Shown: positions 1 to 9,182 of the stretch, piece after piece
Layout of the letters: the number at the start of each line of letters is the position of its first letter
Numbering within the stretch: position 1 is the first letter of the stretch
Assembly: GCF_009765825.1 (NCBI RefSeq)
Contig: NZ_LMUR01000018.1
Span: 897,591 to 961,590, forward strand
Direction of reading: 5' to 3'
DNA from: Granulicella sp. L60
GTDB lineage: Bacteria; Acidobacteriota; Terriglobia; Terriglobales; Acidobacteriaceae
DNA: 64,000 nt
Notes under the pieces: model-generated
Told to the model about the DNA's origin: nothing
Databases searched by the model: none
What the model saw: the letters and a program-made list of their open reading frames with translations, nothing else
Translations under genes and position numbers: made by a program

Positions 1-452
1 CTATGATCGCTCTCGATTGCGTAAAGATGGCACCATTCGCAGCACGGCTCGCAGGCTCTCTCAGTGGTGGCGAGATGCAGCGCGTCTCCATTGCACGTGC
101 CATTCATCAGCGGCCGTTGATATACCTCGCCGATGAGCCTATCGCAAACCTCGATCCGAAGAACGCTGAATCCATCGTGGCGATTCTCCAGTCACTCTCC
201 CGCGAGACCCCCGTCATCGGCGCCTTTCATCAGCCATCCATAGTTGCCAGGTATTGCACACGCGTCATCGGTGTACGTGGCGGTAAGATCGTATATGAGG
301 GCGGAGCACAGCTTTCGTACAACCAGCTTGAGGCGATCTATAGCGGCACCGATGGCGATCCAGTGGTCGGGGCAGAGAAGTTTAATTTACTCCCACCCGT
401 TTTTAGCGAACCCATGCCTGATGCACATCAAGAGGCGCGCTTCCAGTTATGA
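1..452 (+). CDS. phnC: Phosphonate-type ABC transporter ATP-binding protein (3' part, cut by window edge)
   Basis: This is the ATPase of an ABC importer of the phosphonate/phosphite (PhnC) type. The visible 149 residues hold the signature motif as LSGGE (about residues 20-24, where LSGGQ is usual), the Walker B stretch ending LADEP, a D-loop NLDP and an H-loop histidine in GAFHQPS. The Walker A half lies off the left edge, so the gene is incomplete only because of the window; the first visible ATG is internal. The stop TGA overlaps the ATG of the next permease (ATGA), which argues for translational coupling in one operon. The substrate-binding protein phnD is presumably just outside the window. 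Phosphonate, phosphite or another oxyanion are all possible substrates. Confidence 0.85.
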   Translation, partial: MIALDCVKMAPFAARLAGSLSGGEMQRVSIARAIHQRPLIYLADEPIANLDPKNAESIVAILQSLSRETPVIGAFHQPSIVARYCTRVIGVRGGKIVYEGGAQLSYNQLEAIYSGTDGDPVVGAEKFNLLPPVFSEPMPDAHQEARFQL

Positions 453-1285
453 TTTCTATTCTTAGTGCGCCCGCTGAAGAGTCACCGTTTCAAGCGTGGC
501 AGATTCTCCTTGCAAGGCATCGCTCGCGACAGGTACTCGCCTTCGTCATTCTCACCGTACTGTTGGCAATCGCCTCGTGGCGTTGTCAGGTGCGGGTCGG
601 CACCTTCCTCCTGGGAATTCGCAAAGGATTGGCTGTTCTGGACATGTTCTTTCCGCCGGATTGGAGCGCTATTCCAAGCTTGTTGCAGCCGATGGCTGTC
701 ACTTTAGTGTTGGCCATGATCGCTACGATTATGGGAATGGCGCTTTCCTTTCCCTGCGCATTAGCGGCTTCCTCTAACATTGCACCTGCTCCTCTGCGCA
801 TGCTGATTCGCAGCTTCATCGCCCTCGAGCGCGCACTGCCTGAGGTCATACAGCTTCTATTGTTGATCGCTATCTTCGGGCTAGGCATCATTTCTGGGTT
901 GATCGCGCTTTCACTGAGCAGCATCGGCATGCTGGCGAAGCTGTTGGCCGATTCTATCGAAGAAATCGAGCCCAAAGTACTCAATGCGGTCGCCGCCACG
1001 GGAGCGACGAACATACAGGTCATTCGGTACGCGGTCATCCCGCAGATTTTACCTGCGCTTCTCGCAAATGGACTCTTCCGGTTTGAGTTCAACGTGCGTG
1101 CCGTCATCATCCTTGGCGCAGTCGGCGTCGGCGGCATCGGCTTCGAGATGAGCGCGGCAATGCGTTCACTGAACTACCAAAGGGCATGTGCGGCGACTCT
1201 GCTCACGCTCGTACTTGTCTTCTTGATCGAACGGCTCTCCGACCGGATACGGGGACACATTCTAAGCGAAGGTTTAGTGCGATGA
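449..1285 (+). CDS. phnE: Phosphonate-type ABC transporter permease (PhnE family), first copy
   Basis: A 278-residue inner-membrane permease with several hydrophobic segments and a typical EAA-loop region near residues 180-205 (AVAATGATNIQVIRYAVIPQ), the coupling site for the ATPase. The ATG overlaps the stop of the upstream ATPase gene and its own stop overlaps the next ATG, so the three genes form one translationally coupled unit. PhnE systems with two different permease genes are known in the phn/ptx families, where the two proteins form a heterodimer. Identity as a PhnE-type permease is firm; the transported compound is not visible from sequence. Confidence 0.87.
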   Translation: MISILSAPAEESPFQAWQILLARHRSRQVLAFVILTVLLAIASWRCQVRVGTFLLGIRKGLAVLDMFFPPDWSAIPSLLQPMAVTLVLAMIATIMGMALSFPCALAASSNIAPAPLRMLIRSFIALERALPEVIQLLLLIAIFGLGIISGLIALSLSSIGMLAKLLADSIEEIEPKVLNAVAATGATNIQVIRYAVIPQILPALLANGLFRFEFNVRAVIILGAVGVGGIGFEMSAAMRSLNYQRACAATLLTLVLVFLIERLSDRIRGHILSEGLVR

Positions 1286-2106
1286 GCCTTGCTGTTCCCG
1301 CCAACCTTCTTCCCTCCCGCAAGCTGCGTCTCCTGGTTATTTCACTCCTCTTAGTAGTTATGGTCATAGTGCTTCTGTTCTGGTGGCTCGACCTGAACCC
1401 AGCGACCTTCGATATTGACTTCAGCTACGTCACCGACCTCTTCCGCCAGTTTTTCCCTCCGAATCTCTCTCTGTTCTGGACCAGACCGAAGCTCTGGATT
1501 TCTCTGCTCGATACGCTCGCCATGGCGTTCCTCGCGACTGTAGGCGGCGGCGCAATAGCGATGGCGCTGGCGTTCTTAGCGGCTTCAAACACCACACCAC
1601 ATCCGATCATCCGTCTTATCATCCGCACGCTGCTTAGCTTCCAGCGTTCCATGCCTGCGCTCATCGTCATTCTTGTCCTTCTGATCGCTGTCGGCATCGG
1701 TCCCTTTTCAGGAGTCATCACTCTTACCGTGGGCTCGATTGGCATGTTCGGGAAGTTCTTCGCGGATTCGATCGAACACGTAGATCAAGGAATCTCGGAA
1801 TCGGTACAGAGTCTTGGTGGGACGCGGATTCAGACCATCCGTTACGGCGTTATTCCACAGGTGATGCCATCCTTCGTCGCGAATCTCTTTTATGCCTTCG
1901 ACCATAACCTACGTGCGGCGATCCCTCTTGGCGTCTTTGGTGGCGGTGGTATCGGCTTCGACCTCGCTTTTGCCCGCGGTCTGCTGCACTATCACGACGT
2001 GATGGCCTACACCATCATGATTGTCATAATGATTTCTGTGATGGAACGCGTCTCCGACTGGGTTCGGCACAGCTTCCTCAAACGACCTGTGAGCAACAAA
2101 CGATAA
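1282..2106 (+). CDS. phnE: Phosphonate-type ABC transporter permease (PhnE family), second copy
   Basis: The second PhnE-like permease, 274 residues from the ATG at 1282. I prefer this start to the longer frame opening at 1186, because 1282 makes an ATGA overlap with the first permease and removes an unlikely N-terminal extension. The EAA-type loop reads SVQSLGGTRIQTIRYGVIPQ, parallel to the first permease, and the C-terminal ends line up (RVSDWVRHSFL against RLSDRIRGHIL). The pair probably assembles as a heterodimer with the ATPase at the left edge. A LysR gene follows on the other strand and converges with this operon. Confidence 0.87.
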   Translation: MSLAVPANLLPSRKLRLLVISLLLVVMVIVLLFWWLDLNPATFDIDFSYVTDLFRQFFPPNLSLFWTRPKLWISLLDTLAMAFLATVGGGAIAMALAFLAASNTTPHPIIRLIIRTLLSFQRSMPALIVILVLLIAVGIGPFSGVITLTVGSIGMFGKFFADSIEHVDQGISESVQSLGGTRIQTIRYGVIPQVMPSFVANLFYAFDHNLRAAIPLGVFGGGGIGFDLAFARGLLHYHDVMAYTIMIVIMISVMERVSDWVRHSFLKRPVSNKR

Positions 2107-2248
2107 TTCGAGGAGGTAGTGGGTGGCGTGTCTTGATCACGCCTTTACAAACACTCCATTTAGCGAATCGTCTCTGCCCGGGAATCATTAATTATGGCCA
2201 AGGCACACCGTCGCTTCCCGGTAGAGAAATGAATGGAGAGGCAAGATG

Positions 2249-3190
2249 CTAAGAGCTTCCCGCATCATACGCTGATGCGAATTGCGCGAGAGTACGCTCC
2301 CAGATAGGCGGCGAGCCAATCTTCTGCTCCAAATGATTACAAAAAGCTTTGATTGCGGCTGTCATCGGGCCTCGATTTCTGAGCAAGTAAATCCCTTCCA
2401 CTCGGTTGAAATGTTCAGAGCTAATGGGTAACAAAGTTAACACTCGGTCATAGATCGCCCAATCCGGTATCCGTATGATTCCCAAGCCAAGGACACATGC
2501 GTCAACCTGCGACCCGAAATCATCTATCTGGAGAAGATAATTTTGCGATACCTCGCGTCCTTCTCCGAGGAGTTCGCGCCATCCCTTACCGCTCGCAAGG
2601 TGGCGCCTGTCAATGAGGCGGTGCTTTGCGCAGTCCTCAATACTATGAGGGACGCCATAACGAGCAAGGTACTGAGGACTCGCTGCAAAAACACGACGTT
2701 GCGTGGCGAATTGCTTTGAAAGCAAGGTACTGTGTGTGAGTTCTCCAACTCGCAACGTCAGGTCCGTATTTTGTCGCTGCGGATTGTTGAGCCGTTCTGT
2801 CACATCTACGCTAATTCGAAGCTTCGGATAGCGCTGAAACAAATCCGGAAGGTGCGGAACGATGTGTTTCTTCCCAAATGCTGGCAAGCAACTGACACGC
2901 ACCAAACCGCGTACGTCTTGGTGCAGCGATGCTGCTTCACTCTTTGCATCTGCCAAGTCTCTTAGGATCGTCTCCGATCGCAAGAAAAGTACACGTCCGG
3001 CTTCGGTCAGTTCGAGTGAGCGTGTCGTGCGGATAAAAAGCGACACGCCAATCTCGTGTTCGAGTGCCGTGACCTGGCGGGCAATGGAGGATGTTGTCAT
3101 TCCTCGATTTCGTGCCACAGCGGAGAAGCTACCGAACCGAACGGTTGCGACGAATGCCTCAAGAGTGTTTGTAGTATAGCCATTTGCCAT
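2249..3190 (-). CDS. LysR-family transcriptional regulator
   Basis: A 313-residue LysR-type regulator. The N-terminal winged helix-turn-helix (about residues 5-65) shows the usual pattern FVATVRFGSFSAVARNRG ... SIARQVTALEHEIGVSLFIRTTRS, followed by the linker helix and a type-2 periplasmic-binding effector domain. It is convergent with the phosphonate-type operon and divergent from the large TonB receptor at 3402, with about 210 bases between the two starts. LysR genes normally act on the divergent neighbour, so the receptor and the genes behind it are the first candidates as targets. In phosphite systems (ptxE) a LysR gene sits near the importer, so the ABC operon is a second candidate. The effector is unknown. 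Confidence 0.88.
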   Translation of the reverse strand: MANGYTTNTLEAFVATVRFGSFSAVARNRGMTTSSIARQVTALEHEIGVSLFIRTTRSLELTEAGRVLFLRSETILRDLADAKSEAASLHQDVRGLVRVSCLPAFGKKHIVPHLPDLFQRYPKLRISVDVTERLNNPQRQNTDLTLRVGELTHSTLLSKQFATQRRVFAASPQYLARYGVPHSIEDCAKHRLIDRRHLASGKGWRELLGEGREVSQNYLLQIDDFGSQVDACVLGLGIIRIPDWAIYDRVLTLLPISSEHFNRVEGIYLLRNRGPMTAAIKAFCNHLEQKIGSPPIWERTLAQFASAYDAGSS

Positions 3191-3401
3191 ATTTGCATTT
3201 TACGCAACACTGTGAGGTGCCACGTAATTCATGTCCGTCTAATCAACGATCCACAGTAAAGATCTACGCTGTGAAAAGCATCAAGGTTTGGTCGAGTCAA
3301 GGCAGGTGCCCAACCATAATTCCATAAAAGTTTGAAAGCCTGAGTCGTCCTAAGAATCCCATACCAGCAATGGATCTTATCCTGAGAGGTGTGTCGCAAA
3401 A

Positions 3402-6400
3402 ATGAGATTTAGCATTCCAGGCCGCAAACGCGGCCTAGCCCATTTCCATCTACAACAATCCCTTGCTGTCTTTGGGGTGACCCTTCTTCTGCTATTTTTA
3501 CTTCCAGGCCATAGTTGGGGCCAATCGACGTTCGGCTCCTTTACTGGAGTAGTAAAGGACCCCTCCGGCAAAGTGATCAGGGGTGCGCAGGTCAAGCTGA
3601 CCAATACCGACAACGAAGTCGTGCGTCCAACCATGACAAATTCGGAAGGCGAGTATATTTTTCCCAACGTGGATGCCGGCACTTATTCGATCGAGGTGAG
3701 TGCATCGGGATTCGCCAACGGCAACTTTACCGGCCTTACCTTGCAGGCTCGCGATGCCCAGCGTGTTGACGCAATTCTCCGGGTCGGCGCGGCCGCGCAG
3801 ACGGTCACCGTTCAAGCTGGCGCTGCGGTGGTCAACACAGAAACCTCCAACCTAGGTGAGACGAGAACCGGTATAGAGCTCGAACAATTGCCTTTGGCTA
3901 TCAGCTCACGCGCATCCGGATCCACCAGTCCCTACCAGACGCTGACTTCTCAGGCGGGTGTGCAATCGGACTCGCAAGGGACTTTATCCGTCTCGGGCGC
4001 GAAGCCCGCTTCGCTATCTGTGACGGTCGACGGCATCAGCACGATGAATGTCGAGTCCAGCGCGCCGGCCCAAGAGCTCTTTCCCTCGTTCGCGTCGATT
4101 GAAGAAATTCAGGTCAATGAGAACAACAACGCGGCAGAGTACGGCGGCGTTGCCGATATTACCACCGTATCCAAGGGCGGCACCAATAACGCGCATGGCG
4201 GTGCTTACGAAAACTACGAGACTGCCGGTTTCAATGCGAAGAACCCGTTTTCAAACACCAAGCCGAAGATTGTGATGAACGACTTTGGAGTCTTCTACGG
4301 CGCCCCAATCTCGATTCCCAAACTCTACAATGGCAAGGACAATACATTCTTCTTTCTGGACTATGAAGGCCTGCGTCTGCCGCAGCAGACGCCGGTGGTG
4401 CAAAGCGTCCCTTCGGTTGCTCTCCGAAGTGGAGACCTTTCGGTCTACTCCAACCAGATCTATAACGTCGATGGAACCCCTTTCGTTAGCAATCAGGTTC
4501 CTGTGTCCTCCTATGCCGCGAACACATTGAAACTCCTGTTTCCGCTGCCAAACTTTGGCGCTTCGGGCGCTATAGCGAACAACTATGTCCAGAACTTTCC
4601 CACGCCTATCAGCTCGAACCAAGGGGACGCACGCTTTGATCAGAACTTCACCGCTAAGCAATCCGCATTCGTGCGGTTCAGCTATAAAAAGCGATCTGTA
4701 GAGGTCGCGCCATCGGGGTCCGCGCTTATCGGTTCTTTCAATGAGCCGGAGATCGACATGAGTCTCACGGCGGCGCATAGCTATGCGATCTCGTCGACCA
4801 TGTTTAACGAACTGCGCGTTGGTTTTAGTAGATTCCAGAACTCAACCTCATTTGCCGCAAGCTCAAATCTCGTCAGCGAGATCGGCATCACAGGAATTCC
4901 CGATCTCCTACCTGCGTCGGTTCCGGCGGTGCCAAACTTTTCAATCACTGGCTTTAATGCAACAGGCGCGGGATCGGTGACGAACGGTAGCCGCATTATT
5001 CAGATGCTCGATAACTTCACCTGGAACAAAGGAAGTCATTTGGTAAAGACGGGCGTCGACTACCGGTACATGAACGCCTTTTCCAGCAACGTCTTCGGCA
5101 GCAGCCGCCTGGGAAAGTACACTTTCAACGGATCGAGCGCTCCCGGCCAGGTGATCGGCAATCCGTACGCACAGTTTTTGCTGGGCATTCCCGACCAAAC
5201 TCAAGTCGCTGACGTTCTCCTCCCCGACATGAACGGCTACGGAGATGCCTATGCTTTCTATGTCCAGGATTCCTGGAAGGTGAACCCGTACTTCACCATC
5301 AACTACGGGCTCCGCTATGAGTTTCACCCAACCATGCGGGATCACCACCTCAACAACGCGAACTTCGATCCAGACTACCAGTCTGTGCAGAACGGACAAG
5401 TCATCCAGGGAGCGGTTGTTGTACCGACTAAGGCCGCTATCTCGACGGTTGTGATTCCCTCCTTCGCGGCTGGGATTTCTCCAATGCCCATCATTTCTGC
5501 CCAGCAGGCAGGTCTTCCGACTTCGCTCGTAGCCGTCGCCCATGATGACTTTGCGCCGCGCATCGGGTTTGCCTGGCAGGCCTTTCATAACAACAAGACC
5601 GTAGTTCGCGGAGGCTGGGGGCGCTTCATCGAGGCCTCGCTAGGCGCAACTGTTCTGTCGGGGTGGGGCGTCAGCTCCAGTGCCGTGTATGTCTCTCAAA
5701 ACAGTTACGTCGGGAACACGAAAACTCCGTTACTTAGCTTTCCCTCTCCGTTTCAGTTCGTGAATGCAGGAAGCGGCACACTGGAGTTTTCTGCCGGGGC
5801 TGAGAGCCCCTACCACGATCCTGCGGTCCAGCAATGGAACCTCACGGTCGAGCAAGATCTAGGATTCAGTACCAGCCTTCGGCTGTCCTACATCGGCAGC
5901 CACGCCAGCAATCTCACGGAACGTGTCGACCTCAACCAGCTTCCTTACAATACGGTCGGCTTCAACACGCTCTATGCGAGCCGGCCTTTCCCGGAACTAA
6001 GCCAGATCGAGATGAACTACAACCTTGGGATCGACAATTACAACTCATTCACTGTCGAAGTCAATCGCCGCATGGCGCGCGGATTGCAGTTCTCGGCATC
6101 GTATACGCTGGCCAGGGATCTTTCCGATGAGGGTGGTGCAGTACCACCAGCCTGGTTTGCCCGTGAAGCCGGTTCTTTCGTAAGCGACCGCTTTCATCCG
6201 GCCCTCGACTACGGCAACGTCGAGTTCAACAGCCGCAACCGCTTCCTAGGATCCTTCCTCTATCAATTGCCTTTCGGCGATGGGCAGATGCTAGCTTCCC
6301 CGTCGAATAGGTTAGTCAATGATCTGATTGGGGGCTGGCAGGTTGCGGGATTTCTGCTTCTACAGAGCGGCCCGTTCATGACGCCTCTGGCCAATTCTGC

Positions 6401-6812
6401 CTACGATCCGACGGGCACGGGAATCGCAAACACGGCTGGATACGCAAGGCCGGATAGAGTTCCGGGAGTGTCTCCCTACACGCACGGGCTGGGCGCCAGG
6501 AATTATCTGAACCCCGCGGCCTTCGCGGAGCCACCGAACAATGTGGCGCGGCAGGGAACCGCCGCCGTAGGTAGCGTTGTTGGGCCAGGAATGGAAACTT
6601 TCTCCGCCTCACTGTTCAAGAACATGAAGTTTACGGAACGGTTTGTCTTCCAGGCTGGCGTGCAGGGGCAGAACCTGTTCAATCACCAGAACCTTAGTAT
6701 CCCATCCTCCCTGGTTCTGGGTACAGCCAACTACGGCCAGATCTCCAGCGTGCAAACGCTGGGGAATGCGGGCCCGAGATCTCTAATGCTGACCGGCAGG
6801 CTGACGTTTTAA
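3402..6812 (+). CDS. Oar-like TonB-dependent outer membrane receptor with N-terminal carboxypeptidase-regulatory-like domain
   Basis: A 1136-residue outer membrane protein of the large TonB-dependent, Oar-like class common in acidobacteria. A signal peptide ends near SWGQS (about residue 40). It is followed by an Ig-like carboxypeptidase-regulatory domain (GVVKDPSGKVIRGAQVKL ... GEYIFPNVDAGTYSIEV, about residues 47-105). A plug-type region follows (DGISTMNVESS, EEIQVNENNNAAEYGG, TVSKGGTN), then a long beta-barrel with many aromatic strands and a C-terminal barrel strand ending in F. These receptors import large or scarce ligands, often sugars, peptides or metal chelates; the ligand here is not readable. 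It stands first in a same-strand run with a hydrolase, a phosphoesterase and a di-heme protein, so it may supply their substrate. Confidence 0.86.
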   Translation: MRFSIPGRKRGLAHFHLQQSLAVFGVTLLLLFLLPGHSWGQSTFGSFTGVVKDPSGKVIRGAQVKLTNTDNEVVRPTMTNSEGEYIFPNVDAGTYSIEVSASGFANGNFTGLTLQARDAQRVDAILRVGAAAQTVTVQAGAAVVNTETSNLGETRTGIELEQLPLAISSRASGSTSPYQTLTSQAGVQSDSQGTLSVSGAKPASLSVTVDGISTMNVESSAPAQELFPSFASIEEIQVNENNNAAEYGGVADITTVSKGGTNNAHGGAYENYETAGFNAKNPFSNTKPKIVMNDFGVFYGAPISIPKLYNGKDNTFFFLDYEGLRLPQQTPVVQSVPSVALRSGDLSVYSNQIYNVDGTPFVSNQVPVSSYAANTLKLLFPLPNFGASGAIANNYVQNFPTPISSNQGDARFDQNFTAKQSAFVRFSYKKRSVEVAPSGSALIGSFNEPEIDMSLTAAHSYAISSTMFNELRVGFSRFQNSTSFAASSNLVSEIGITGIPDLLPASVPAVPNFSITGFNATGAGSVTNGSRIIQMLDNFTWNKGSHLVKTGVDYRYMNAFSSNVFGSSRLGKYTFNGSSAPGQVIGNPYAQFLLGIPDQTQVADVLLPDMNGYGDAYAFYVQDSWKVNPYFTINYGLRYEFHPTMRDHHLNNANFDPDYQSVQNGQVIQGAVVVPTKAAISTVVIPSFAAGISPMPIISAQQAGLPTSLVAVAHDDFAPRIGFAWQAFHNNKTVVRGGWGRFIEASLGATVLSGWGVSSSAVYVSQNSYVGNTKTPLLSFPSPFQFVNAGSGTLEFSAGAESPYHDPAVQQWNLTVEQDLGFSTSLRLSYIGSHASNLTERVDLNQLPYNTVGFNTLYASRPFPELSQIEMNYNLGIDNYNSFTVEVNRRMARGLQFSASYTLARDLSDEGGAVPPAWFAREAGSFVSDRFHPALDYGNVEFNSRNRFLGSFLYQLPFGDGQMLASPSNRLVNDLIGGWQVAGFLLLQSGPFMTPLANSAYDPTGTGIANTAGYARPDRVPGVSPYTHGLGARNYLNPAAFAEPPNNVARQGTAAVGSVVGPGMETFSASLFKNMKFTERFVFQAGVQGQNLFNHQNLSIPSSLVLGTANYGQISSVQTLGNAGPRSLMLTGRLTF

Positions 6813-6837
6813 AAGCTTGCCGGTGTACGTGCCAGCC

Positions 6838-6860
6838 GGAGGCCCGCGGCCCGGGCCTCC
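6838..6860. terminator. Strong GC hairpin after the TonB receptor gene
   Basis: GGAGGCCCG and CGGGCCTCC form a perfect 9-bp stem around a 5-base loop, 25 bases after the receptor stop codon. No T-run follows on either strand, so it may stabilise mRNA ends or attenuate transcription into 6923 rather than stop it fully. Confidence 0.45.
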
Positions 6861-6922
6861 GAAAACACGAATCATGGAAGTTTGCACTGAACTTACAGCT
6901 CTATGGAAGAGGAGAGGCACAA

Positions 6923-7843
6923 ATGACCACCGACCGACGTATTTTCCTCAAGAATTCAGCAATGGCTTCCAGCGCGGCTTTGTTCCCCAAGTCCGTGTTT
7001 GCAAGTAAGACAGCGAGTGGTGGCTCCGGATTTACACTGTGGCAATTGCCATTTATAGAGACGAACCATGGTAACTCGTACGTGTTTCGAACACAGCATG
7101 GAAAGGTCGTCGTCGTGGATGGCGGGCTGCCGCGCGAAGCTGGATACTTGCGCGGGTTTTTGGGTGCACTAGGCAACGAGGTAGAGGCATGGTTTCTGTC
7201 CCATCCCCACAACGACCACGTCGGTGCGCTTAACGAAATCCTCAAGAAACCAGAGGGCATTGTCATCAAGACAATCTATTACTCTCGGTTTTCGCCCAGC
7301 TACGTCAATAACAATCCAGTAGTCGTGGAGTTGTACAAGAATTTGGAGACGTATAGGTCCCCATCGCCAGCGAAACCTCGGCGGGATCCAATGCCCGAGG
7401 ACATGGATAGCAATTCGAACAGCTTGCCACTGAAGGTGGTTGATGTCCAATTGGGGTCGACAGGAGAAATCGATGGCCTGGACTTCAAGATACTCGAGGT
7501 GAAGAACGAAGAAATAACTCCGGTTGACTTCAATAACTCCTGCATGATCTTCAAAGTTTGGGATAAGTCCCGTTCGGTTGTGTTCCTGGGGGACGCTGGC
7601 GAGCAGGAAGGCGAGAAGGTGCTGAACGGGCCGTTCCGTCGCGACCTGGATTGCGATTTCCTCCAGATGGCGCATCACGGCGAGCTAGGCGTCAGCAAGA
7701 AATTTTATCAATCCATCAAGTTCGAAGCCTGTCTTTGGCCGGCGCCTAACTGGAATGACCTCAAAGAAACGCGCGAATGGATAAAAGATAAGGGAATACA
7801 GAAACATTTCTTGGCCGGTGACGGACTTCAGATCATTCAATAG
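6923..7843 (+). CDS. Tat-exported MBL-fold metallohydrolase
   Basis: A 306-residue metallo-beta-lactamase-fold hydrolase. The N-terminus carries a twin-arginine motif, TDRRIFLK, and a short hydrophobic stretch ending near VFAS, so the protein is probably exported folded with its metals. The HxHxDH signature is SHPHNDHVG (His94, His96, Asp98, His99). Later metal-site motifs are visible as FLGDAGEQEG and QMAHHGELGVS, the latter as in ComEC- or phosphodiesterase-like MBL proteins. It follows the TonB receptor by about 110 bases and precedes a secreted phosphoesterase. The substrate is unknown; a phosphoester, nucleotide or lactone bond is possible. A GGAGAGG sequence stands just upstream of the ATG. 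Confidence 0.78.
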   Translation: MTTDRRIFLKNSAMASSAALFPKSVFASKTASGGSGFTLWQLPFIETNHGNSYVFRTQHGKVVVVDGGLPREAGYLRGFLGALGNEVEAWFLSHPHNDHVGALNEILKKPEGIVIKTIYYSRFSPSYVNNNPVVVELYKNLETYRSPSPAKPRRDPMPEDMDSNSNSLPLKVVDVQLGSTGEIDGLDFKILEVKNEEITPVDFNNSCMIFKVWDKSRSVVFLGDAGEQEGEKVLNGPFRRDLDCDFLQMAHHGELGVSKKFYQSIKFEACLWPAPNWNDLKETREWIKDKGIQKHFLAGDGLQIIQ

Positions 7844-7938
7844 TTGAAGTCGGCTGCAACTACTGAACGTGGTGCTTGGAGATGATTCACTTCAGGCCCA
7901 CGTGACACCTCGGTGCAATCAAAATCTATGGCAAATAG

Positions 7939-9177
7939 ATGTTGAAAGGATTCTGGATCATGCCTTTAAGGGCCGTTCGATCTCTGTTCGTTGGGCTTGT
8001 ACTCTCTATCTCCGTTCTCTTTGCAGCTTTAGGCGCGGCTCAACAAGCAGGGCACGGAGATGTTCACCCTCCCATCCGCCATGTTTTTGTCCTCACGCTT
8101 GAAAACAAAAATTACTCCAGCATATTTAGCCAGGACTCGCCTGCGCCATATCTGTCTCGCACGCTGGTAGCTCAGGGCGCTATGTTGCGGCAATATTATG
8201 GGACCGGGCACGGCAGCCTCGATAACTACATCGCAATGATCAGCGGGCAGTCGAACAACCCGGATACGTCCGACGATTGCGGCACTTTTGAGGATTTCAA
8301 GCAGACCGGAGTGGCAGATGACGGTCAGGTTGTCGGCCGGGGTTGTGTCTATCCCTCTTCAGTCAAGACCGTCGTAGACCAGTTAAATACAGCGGGCTTC
8401 ACTTGGAAAGGCTACATGGGCGATATGGGTAACGATCCTGCCAGGGAATCGGCTACTTGCGGCCACCCAGTTCTAGGCATGCCAGATCTAACCAATGAAC
8501 AGGAAGGCGAGAGTGCCCGGGTGCCCGAGGGCGACATGTATGCCACTCGCCATAATCCATTTGCTTATTTCCATTCCATCATCGATTCGCCACTTTGCCA
8601 GAAGGATGTGGTGAATCTCAATCGCCTTCCGAACGACCTCAAAGCTATCGCTACGACGGCGAACTTCAATTTCATCACGCCAAACGTCTGCGACGATGGC
8701 CACGATGCTCCTTGTGTGGATGGCCGTCCGGGGGGCCTTGCATCCATTGACGCCTTTCTTCGGAGATGGGTACTGCTGATCCTTGCGTCCCCTGCGTACA
8801 AGAAGGACGGGCTGCTGATCATTAACTTTGACGAAGGGGGCTCAGGTGCAATTGAACGCAGTAAGGACGGAGCAGTAATAACTGTGTTCGGAGAGTCATG
8901 CTGCAACCAACGGGCGGGACCAAATCTTGGGACTTATCCACGAGTCAAAATAAGCGGAGTTGGCGACCAAAAGAGGACCAGGCGCACCCTTAAGTTTGGC
9001 GGAGAGAGAACCGGCGCTGTATTGCTTTCTCCGTTTATCAAGCCGGGCACAATTTCAGACGTTCCCTATAATCACTACTCGCTCCTCAAATCCATCGAGG
9101 ATATCTTCGGTTTGAGAGAACATCTTGGCTACGCTGGCCAGACGGGACTGGTGGCATTCGGATCCGATATTTTTTAA
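7939..9177 (+). CDS. Secreted phosphoesterase, acid phosphatase / phospholipase C-like (PF04185 type)
   Basis: A 412-residue exported phosphoesterase related to AcpA-type acid phosphatases and phospholipase C. A hydrophobic signal segment spans about residues 8-34; the ATG at 7960 is an alternative start that keeps the signal. Family landmarks are the N-terminal metal site VFVLTLENKNYSSIF, the nucleophile-region motif GTGHGSLDNYIAMISG, the TPNVCDDGHD segment, the acidic metal site INFDEGG and the C-terminal NHYSLLKSIEDIFGL. It would release phosphate from organic esters in the periplasm or outside the cell. Following an importer of the phosphonate type, an outer membrane receptor and an MBL hydrolase, it supports a role in phosphorus supply. 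The exact substrate is unknown. Confidence 0.82.
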   Translation: MLKGFWIMPLRAVRSLFVGLVLSISVLFAALGAAQQAGHGDVHPPIRHVFVLTLENKNYSSIFSQDSPAPYLSRTLVAQGAMLRQYYGTGHGSLDNYIAMISGQSNNPDTSDDCGTFEDFKQTGVADDGQVVGRGCVYPSSVKTVVDQLNTAGFTWKGYMGDMGNDPARESATCGHPVLGMPDLTNEQEGESARVPEGDMYATRHNPFAYFHSIIDSPLCQKDVVNLNRLPNDLKAIATTANFNFITPNVCDDGHDAPCVDGRPGGLASIDAFLRRWVLLILASPAYKKDGLLIINFDEGGSGAIERSKDGAVITVFGESCCNQRAGPNLGTYPRVKISGVGDQKRTRRTLKFGGERTGAVLLSPFIKPGTISDVPYNHYSLLKSIEDIFGLREHLGYAGQTGLVAFGSDIF

Positions 9178-9182
9178 GGTTT

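Noticed and set aside
4941..5588. A 215-codon minus-strand frame opposite the Oar-like receptor
   Set aside because: Shadow of the coding strand, which has a full receptor signature.
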